Below are positions 59,701-64,000 of a stretch of DNA of 64,000 nucleotides, piece after piece. The position numbers and the translations under genes are program-made. This DNA is from JBGQAS01 sp963699305 (GTDB lineage: Bacteria; Chloroflexota; Anaerolineae; Anaerolineales; Anaerolineaceae): positions 1,922,001 to 1,986,000 of the forward strand of contig OY969431.1 in NCBI GenBank assembly GCA_963699305.1, written 5' to 3'. Positions within the stretch are counted from its first letter, which is position 1, and each line of letters starts with the position of its first letter. The notes beneath the pieces are model-generated. The model saw only the letters and a program-made list of their open reading frames with translations. It searched no databases and was not told the DNA's origin.

Positions 59701-59937
59701 TGTCTTCTTGAATCCATCCGTGTGGAAGGTGTGCTCCTGGCAGGTCATTTCCACCTTGCATATTTCCGGGTATTGCCATCCATCGGGGATGACGGCAATT
59801 ACACCTTTGCACAATTCCTCGGGTGTTAAATTGGGCTGGTTGAGCAGTTCCTGAACCTTATACAGGCAATTGAGCTCCTTTGCCCGCTCCTTTAGCTCGT
59901 TGAGGAAACTGTCGATTGGTTTTGCCGGATCATTCAT
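56746..59937 (-). CDS. GAF-like, PPDK-type ATP-grasp and nucleotidyltransferase fusion
   Basis: 1,063 residues. 10-145: GAF-like sensor (ELNCLYKVQELL, WQYPEICKVEM). 365-720: pyruvate-phosphate-dikinase N-terminal ATP-grasp (GGKGSSLFLAS, LIVRSSSLLEDQ, MGIMIQEVVG, FYLLQCRSQS). 740-900: module with GPGRWGSRGDIKLGV and ELSFGTHFFQDLVEA. 945-1050: MNT-type nucleotidyltransferase with FGSTKNATAGPGSDIDVLIHF (GS...DxD). The phosphohistidine GGxxSH and PEP-binding domains are absent, so PEP synthesis is not expected. Start 59937 lies 7 bp after the preceding stop; last gene of a three-gene operon. Function unknown. Confidence 0.85.
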   Translation of the reverse strand: MNDPAKPIDSFLNELKERAKELNCLYKVQELLNQPNLTPEELCKGVIAVIPDGWQYPEICKVEMTCQEHTFHTDGFKKTPWEMNSNILVQNERFGALSVVYTEEMPPEDEGPFLKEERKLIDSIADQVSMYLLHQQLRQVFQKEKKKKQEGADEWTVIIDLLKRTDPTLLIRITRKMINYLGWQGIKEGDELLDRFAPASFKDVEADMNQPFQQRASGSLLAMSNEVFKVASKHLTREVILDNIQKWIKEERSSFLIDALLDPNSSLADMSSALERYRVLVKQGIELSEAREQWFRVTLIRRILSDQINFINIAKQHISIADFSSFMERVIFPVSSHGKLGGKGSSLFLASQILKMSAEKDQLLKDIKTPKTWYITSDSVLYFMSYNNMEDIVEQKYKDISQVRQEYPYIVHMFKSAPMPPEIIKGLTMALEDFGDVPLIVRSSSLLEDQTDAVFAGKYKSLFIANIGTKEERLAALIDAIAEVFASLFGPDPIEYRFQHGLMDFHEEMGIMIQEVVGTKIGHYFLPAFAGVAFSNNEFRWSSRIKREDGLVRLVPGLGTRAVDRIGDDYPLLVAPGQPGLRVNVTNDEIIYYAPKKADVINLESRKFETIAIADLLKHHGREYPMVSQLISVLEPDFVRLPSTIKLDFEKGNFIVTFEGLFSRTPFLKQVQHILGVLQKTFNRPIDIEFAHDGTNFYLLQCRSQSFFTDESVSAVIPRDIPKEDVLFSAHRYISNGKVPDIKYIVYVDPQKYAELTNYQDMVTVGRAVGRLNQILPKRQFILMGPGRWGSRGDIKLGVSVTYSDLNNTAMLVEIARKKKDYLPELSFGTHFFQDLVEASIRYLPLYPDEKANVFQDEFLLSAENMLKGMLPDFAAYADVIHVIDVQASTGSRILRVLMNADTEEALAFLASPETKAEYESELNPTDKIFQPEADYHWRWRLQAVENIAAQLDPARFGVRNFYIFGSTKNATAGPGSDIDVLIHFQGTQAQRKDLLNWLEGWSLSLSQANFLRTGVQSKGMLDVHLVSDADIKNSTSWAAKIGAVTDAARPLAMGMAVKHDKT

Positions 59938-59944
59938 AGTGATT

Positions 59945-61687
59945 TCATCCCTTTTGTTTACGAACCACTCCCAAGCAGTTCCTGCCATCCACGCGCACGA
60001 TGAGGGGGTCATCCAGTTCAACATGACGCAGAAAACGCGTTTCTGCTTTGATGGGTTGCTGGTTGAGCCAGTCCCAATCCACGGTAAACTGCTCGGAGGG
60101 TTTCATGCAAAAATAGAGCACACCCAGGTTGATGATGTTATGGAAATAGTGTGAACCCTGGCTCAACTCGACATTGACGTTCTCCCGGGCAACCTCCACC
60201 ACAGCCCTGGCTCCACTTATCTGCCCCCAATTGGCAGGGATGCCCAGCCAGGGATCGGTTGTGCCCAGCCTACCCAACACGATCAGCAGGTAAGGCACGC
60301 CGTTATTGAGCAAGGTGTGGTTCATTGCTTCAAGTTCGGGTACCATCTCCGCAGTAAACTTCAAATCAAATTCCTCGGGTTTCACAAAGACAATATCCCG
60401 TATGAAATCCAGGGAGCCATTGCCAAGGACATTATCCGATGCAAGCAGGACATTCTCACCGGATAGTTCATTCTCCACAATCGTAATTTCTTCTTCAGGC
60501 ACCACCATCGGGCGCACCTGGAGCAGGTAGAAATAATCCGGGTCGAATGTCATGGCAAACTCCACTTCAACTGGCGCATGAAGCTCCTCATGACAGACAT
60601 GCAGGACTTCCAATACTATTTCGTTGAATGGCTTTTCTTTTATGACAAGCAGGGGGGCAAAAGTAAGTGCGCGTGCCCCACGTGTGCCGGTTCCTGCCAC
60701 CAACCGCTCAGAAGCTGCATCGTACGTAGAAACCAGGTAGCGTAATGTGTCATCCGAATCCGCTTCGCTGATATTCTCTTCCAGCATGTATTCCGTTTCA
60801 CGGATGGGGTTGTATTCCGCTGGTTCGCCCATGTTGACAGCCCAGAACGAATTTTGGGTAAGCTCGAGCGTTTCCTCCGCAGACCGGAAAGGGGGAGTCG
60901 CTTCCGGGTGTGCAGGAGAATAAGACCAGGAAATGCCACCATCCACGATGGTTTTACCCAATCCCAATGCCAGGTTCACCACACCGTCAGCGGGGGTCGC
61001 AGGCTTGACGGGGTAATAATTGAAGGAACGCGCCACCCCCGCAAGCTCCGGGTAATAACGCTGGCGGTATGGTTTGCCAACAATTTCCTGGATGATGACA
61101 GCCATCTTTTCATCCGTGTCGGATTTGCCGATGCGCTTTCGATAGTCGCGGGCACGGCTGAAAAAGGTGGAGGCATACACCAACTTGATGGCTTCGATAA
61201 GCTGTCGAAAGCGTATGTCCGCATCGAACTGACCATTGGGGATCATCTTGGTTTCATATATACCAGCAAACGGTCCGCGGGTGGCATCCTCAAGCAAACT
61301 GGAAGAACGGATTGCCAATGGTTGATGGAGATCCTCAATGATGGAACGTAGATCACCTAGCACTTCGAATGGCAGGTCCGCTTCCTGAAAGGAATGTGCC
61401 AGCTGTTCATCCGTAGTGTTGGTTGCCACTATTTTATATAAATCCCCACCTCGCATGAAGGCATCAAAGATATCCGTGCCGATGACCACAAAGGGTGGAA
61501 TATCCACCTTGATGCTTGCGCTACCGTGCGAACGGAAACGGTCATGCAGCGCGGTGCGGATGGAAACCAACCCTTGCGCTTTTCCTCCCCTGGAACCACC
61601 ACCCAGGCAGCGAACGGGTGTCTGTGGGTTTAGGAAATCTCTGTCAGAGAAAACGGCTGGCAAACCATCCATGGAAAATTCTTTCAT
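59945..61687 (-). CDS. PPDK-type ATP-grasp protein, no phosphotransfer domains
   Basis: 580 residues. GGGSRGGKAQGLVSI near residue 30, LAIRSSSLLEDATRGPFAG, MAVIIQEIVG, ALGLGKTIVDG and DYFYLLQVRPM correspond to the ATP-grasp of PEP synthase/PPDK. After about residue 400 comes a module related to the corresponding part of the next protein (LGRLGTTDPWLGI, ELSQGSHYFHNII). No swivelling phosphohistidine or PEP-pyruvate domain. Its ATG overlaps the gdh-like stop by 4 bp (ATGA), so the two are translated together. Function unknown. Confidence 0.85.
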   Translation of the reverse strand: MKEFSMDGLPAVFSDRDFLNPQTPVRCLGGGSRGGKAQGLVSIRTALHDRFRSHGSASIKVDIPPFVVIGTDIFDAFMRGGDLYKIVATNTTDEQLAHSFQEADLPFEVLGDLRSIIEDLHQPLAIRSSSLLEDATRGPFAGIYETKMIPNGQFDADIRFRQLIEAIKLVYASTFFSRARDYRKRIGKSDTDEKMAVIIQEIVGKPYRQRYYPELAGVARSFNYYPVKPATPADGVVNLALGLGKTIVDGGISWSYSPAHPEATPPFRSAEETLELTQNSFWAVNMGEPAEYNPIRETEYMLEENISEADSDDTLRYLVSTYDAASERLVAGTGTRGARALTFAPLLVIKEKPFNEIVLEVLHVCHEELHAPVEVEFAMTFDPDYFYLLQVRPMVVPEEEITIVENELSGENVLLASDNVLGNGSLDFIRDIVFVKPEEFDLKFTAEMVPELEAMNHTLLNNGVPYLLIVLGRLGTTDPWLGIPANWGQISGARAVVEVARENVNVELSQGSHYFHNIINLGVLYFCMKPSEQFTVDWDWLNQQPIKAETRFLRHVELDDPLIVRVDGRNCLGVVRKQKG

Positions 61688-62970
61688 GCCCAGCCACGGT
61701 CCTGGCAGGCACGCGCCACCCGGTCGACGGCGATGACATACGCTGCATCGCGTAAGCTGAAATTTTGTTTTTCTGCAAAACTGCTCACGTCGTAATATGC
61801 CGAGGTCATTTGCGAATCCAGCTTGCCGAAAACTTCATCCTTACGCCAGTAATAGTTCATGTTGCTTTGAACCTGCTCAAAATAGGAACAGATGACGCCT
61901 CCGGCGTTTGCCAGGACATCCGGAATGATGAAAATTTTTCGGTCGCTGATGGTCTTTTCAGCATCCGGGTTCATTGGACCATGCGCCCCTTCGGCGATGA
62001 TACGCACACGATTGGAGATTTTTTCCACATTTTCATGTGAAATCTGGTTCTCAAGCGCGGCAGGCACGAGGATATCAGCATCCTGTTCCAACCAGGCATC
62101 CCCGGGGAGCACTTCGCAACCCAAGTCGCGAGCTTTTTCCTTGTTGATTTCGCCATAGGAATTGGTGATGGCAAGCAATGCTTCCAGGTCAAGCCCTTTT
62201 AGATTGCGGTACGAATGGGCTGTGTGAGCCTCCTGGTTCCAGCTGGCAACACAGATCACTTTGCCACCCATTTTTTGATATAACTGAAAAGCGCTTTGTC
62301 CCACGCTGCCAAATCCCTGGATGCTGGCTTGGGTGTTCTCGGGTTTCATGTTCAGGTGCTTCAGCGCTTCGCGCACCGTAATCATCACCCCATACCCAGT
62401 GGCTTCCTTGCGACCATGCGAACCGCCCAGACCTACAGGTTTGCCAGTGATGAAGCCAGGGCTTTTTGCACCATGAATGGCTTCATATTCATCCAGCATC
62501 CAGATCATGTGCTGGTCACCCGTCATCAAATCGGGGGAAGGTACATCCAACTCTGCACCGAGGTCGCGGGCGATGCGCCGCACCCAGCCCCGACACAGCT
62601 TTTCCTGTTCATACAGGCTGAGGTCATGGGGATCGCATACAATGCCGCCCATGCTTCCGCCAAGCGGCAAGTCAACGACCGCCGCACGCCAGGTCATATA
62701 CATGGCAAGTCCACGCATGGTGTCAACGGTTTGCAGGGGGTGAAAGCGGATGCCGCCCTTGCCTGGGCCGCGTGCGTCATTATGTTGGACACGAAACCCG
62801 CGGAACACACGCTTTTCTCCGCTATCCATGCGCACAGGCAAACTGAACTGGTATTCTCGCATGGGGATGCGCAGGAAATCCCGCATCGCCGGTTCAAGAT
62901 CCAGGATCTGTGCTGCATGGTCGAACTGCTGCTGGGCTACTTCGTACAGGTTATACGTTTTGACAGGCAT
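61684..62970 (-). CDS. Glutamate dehydrogenase homologue lacking catalytic lysines
   Basis: 428 residues, as long as the paralogue at 19538. Substrate lysine RGPGKGGIRFHP and Asp in VPSPDLMT are kept, and the nucleotide-binding loop is IQGFGSVGQSAF. But TWK is TWR here and GGGKGG is GGSMGG: the catalytic lysine is Met (ATG codon at ~62652). Glutamate dehydrogenation is therefore unlikely; binding of glutamate, 2-oxoglutarate or NAD could persist, suggesting a sensor or scaffold. Start 62970 has GGGAGAGGG upstream; the upstream extension to 63093 is rejected. First gene of the PPDK-like operon. Confidence 0.88.
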   Translation of the reverse strand: MPVKTYNLYEVAQQQFDHAAQILDLEPAMRDFLRIPMREYQFSLPVRMDSGEKRVFRGFRVQHNDARGPGKGGIRFHPLQTVDTMRGLAMYMTWRAAVVDLPLGGSMGGIVCDPHDLSLYEQEKLCRGWVRRIARDLGAELDVPSPDLMTGDQHMIWMLDEYEAIHGAKSPGFITGKPVGLGGSHGRKEATGYGVMITVREALKHLNMKPENTQASIQGFGSVGQSAFQLYQKMGGKVICVASWNQEAHTAHSYRNLKGLDLEALLAITNSYGEINKEKARDLGCEVLPGDAWLEQDADILVPAALENQISHENVEKISNRVRIIAEGAHGPMNPDAEKTISDRKIFIIPDVLANAGGVICSYFEQVQSNMNYYWRKDEVFGKLDSQMTSAYYDVSSFAEKQNFSLRDAAYVIAVDRVARACQDRGWA

Positions 62971-63028
62971 TGGTTCCCTCTCCCATCCCAGAAATGTCTC
63001 GCTTGGTAACTTGAGAATACCAAAGAAC

Positions 63029-63058
63029 TGCCAAATCGTGCAGTGCCAAATGTGCCAT
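63029..63058 (-). promoter_or_regulatory. Direct repeats upstream of gdh-like operon
   Basis: TGCCAAAT occurs at 63029-63036 and 63044-63051 (15 bp apart), with TGCCAT at 63053. They lie 60-90 bp before the start and could be binding sites for a regulator. Confidence 0.35.
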
Positions 63059-63171
63059 TCTGTGGATGATATTTCATTATGCTGGTATGGCATGCCATTG
63101 GTAAGGAAACAAAAAGGCTGGCATGTATTGCCAACCTCTCCAATTTTCCATTCAGATTTTTTATCCAGCAG

Positions 63172-63762
63172 CTAGTGCTTCACTTTTTCCACGATCTTCC
63201 CTTTATGGCGGGAAAAAATCAGTTCCAGTGCCACTACCAGAAGAAGCGAGGTTGCCAGCATAACGATCAGTCCCAGTAAAACCAATGACAGCAACATATT
63301 GGCTCGTTCCTCCACCTCGCGGAAGGAGCGTCCCGCCAGGACAAAGCCTGGGTGCGCGCCTTCCACGCGGACGATCACCGCGGCGATGCGTGTTGTGGGG
63401 GAAGGCTGCCAGGTGATACGATCCTCTCCATGCTCCCGAACATAATCCAGGACACCCGCCGGGGGGATTTCAATATTATCGTTCAATTTTCCAGAAGAAC
63501 CTACTACATTACCTGAATCATCAAACACTATCAGGAATGGCGCCAAGCTCTGACCATAATCGATCGCTTCATTTGGGATGGGCAGTGATTCATTTTTCGC
63601 AATGGCGAGCAACGCAGCAGCATCTTCTGCCATTTGTACCTGCGGATCGTTGGCATTCTGCCGCAGGACCTGTTGTACGAGCAGGTATGCCAAACCGGAT
63701 AGCATAATAATGGTGAGCCCGATCGGCAGCCAGCGTCTGATGATATTTTTCAGTAACTTCAT
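63172..63762 (-). CDS. Membrane protein with extracytoplasmic sensor-like domain
   Basis: 196 residues: membrane helix (about 12-32), an extracytoplasmic segment of ~110 residues (FLIVFDDSGNVVGSSGKLND, TRIAAVIVRVEGAHPGFVLAGRS) resembling sensor regions of histidine kinases, a second helix (about 162-185) and a short basic tail. No kinase follows. ATG at 63762 with GGGAGG upstream. The name is by layout only. Confidence 0.65.
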   Translation of the reverse strand: MKLLKNIIRRWLPIGLTIIMLSGLAYLLVQQVLRQNANDPQVQMAEDAAALLAIAKNESLPIPNEAIDYGQSLAPFLIVFDDSGNVVGSSGKLNDNIEIPPAGVLDYVREHGEDRITWQPSPTTRIAAVIVRVEGAHPGFVLAGRSFREVEERANMLLSLVLLGLIVMLATSLLLVVALELIFSRHKGKIVEKVKH

Positions 63763-63829
63763 GGTCACCTCCCAAATAAAAAACCCAATCTTTGGTTAGT
63801 ATACACCACGGGGAAACTCAATAAAATAT

Positions 63830-63850
63830 CCAGCAGGGATTACCTGCTGG
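63830..63850 (-). terminator. Hairpin at 3' end of edge gene
   Basis: CCAGCAGG/CCTGCTGG around GATTA (plus strand); on the minus strand followed by ATATTTTATT. The TAA stop of the edge gene lies inside the loop. Confidence 0.55.
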
Positions 63851-64000
63851 AATGTGCGTGATGAAGCCGCTGATGCGCCCTTTGGTGCCCGGATGTTTGA
63901 ACGGCAGGCTTATTATGTACTTTAAACCGCTCCGGCGGTCTGATGGGCGAGGTAGGCGTGGTGGGAGGTGCTGAATAATCGAACCCTTCCAATTGCATTT
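63840..64000 (-). CDS. 3' end of a gene cut by the window edge
   Basis: The minus-strand frame is open from the edge to a TAA at 63842-63840 and reads MQLEGFDYSAPPTTPTSPIRPPERFK then HHAHSSR. Pro/Thr/Arg-rich and no recognisable domain. An ATG at 63998 could be the start; alternatively the gene begins outside the window. Confidence 0.4.
   Translation of the reverse strand, partial: MQLEGFDYSAPPTTPTSPIRPPERFKVHNKPAVQTSGHQRAHQRLHHAHSSR

Noticed and set aside
56746..61687. PEP synthase or pyruvate phosphate dikinase
   Set aside because: Both proteins have the N-terminal ATP-grasp only; the GGxxSH phosphohistidine motif and the PEP/pyruvate barrel are not present.
63000..63060. Sigma-54 promoter from TGGCAC boxes ahead of the GDH-like operon
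   Set aside because: The GG and GC elements do not fall at the -24/-12 spacing; they are kept only as possible regulator repeats.

Overview
The window looks like a chromosomal segment of a free-living anaerobic or facultative bacterium. Chloroflexota, probably an Anaerolineae-like lineage, is my best guess. It rests on a fused alpha/beta glycyl-tRNA synthetase, a Ser/Thr kinase with PD40 propeller repeats, Thr/Pro-rich lipoproteins, two glutamate dehydrogenase paralogues and several -10 boxes placed directly before start codons. This assignment is inference; no rRNA is present. Two tRNAs are seen: Phe (GAA) and Arg (GCG).

Layout. 0-7 kb: the 3' part of a secreted propeller protein, der, lepB, a zinc-ribbon gene, a PD40-bearing kinase, tRNA-Phe and a lipoprotein. 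7-16 kb: glyQS, an HMA protein with a TauE/SafE-cupredoxin protein, a four-gene ABC exporter operon with its own regulator and tandem operator, tRNA-Arg and a broken larA-like gene. 16-25 kb: a GH26-like lipoprotein, DUF2804, gdh, a ChrB-C/ABM/MFS operon and lipoproteins. 25-32 kb: a TetR/epimerase/SDR operon, a cysteine-desulfurase-like gene paired with a membrane DsbA-like gene, and glgC. 32-37 kb: a REC-GGDEF-glycosyltransferase fusion and a Ca-type P-ATPase. 37.5-42.4 kb: an AT-rich accessory island bordered by related repeats, holding a shattered type IIG restriction-modification gene and small remnants that may be toxin/immunity pieces. 42.4-56.7 kb: DUF952, an ATP-grasp ligase, a NYN/OST-HTH protein, a giant REC/PAS/GAF/HD-GYP protein of about 2,700 residues, a His-tailed EamA transporter, a HEAT protein, a creatininase-family enzyme and a phosphoesterase. 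56.7-63 kb: a tightly packed three-gene operon of a glutamate dehydrogenase homologue and two orphan pyruvate-phosphate-dikinase-type ATP-grasp proteins.

The best candidate for an undescribed system is that last operon. The dehydrogenase homologue has lost two lysines needed for catalysis, including the one in the GGxKGG motif (here GGSMGG), while the paralogue at 19.5-20.8 kb keeps both. The two ATP-grasp proteins lack the phosphohistidine and PEP domains, and one carries a GAF-like N-terminus and a C-terminal nucleotidyltransferase. A glutamate/2-oxoglutarate-responsive nucleotide or protein-modification switch is a reasonable hypothesis, but it is only a hypothesis.

Caution on sequence quality: at least a dozen genes carry single-base frameshifts, mostly in short homopolymers, and several pairs compensate one another. 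Many are probably residual sequencing indels rather than real pseudogenes. I annotate such loci as one gene and give the approximate shift positions.
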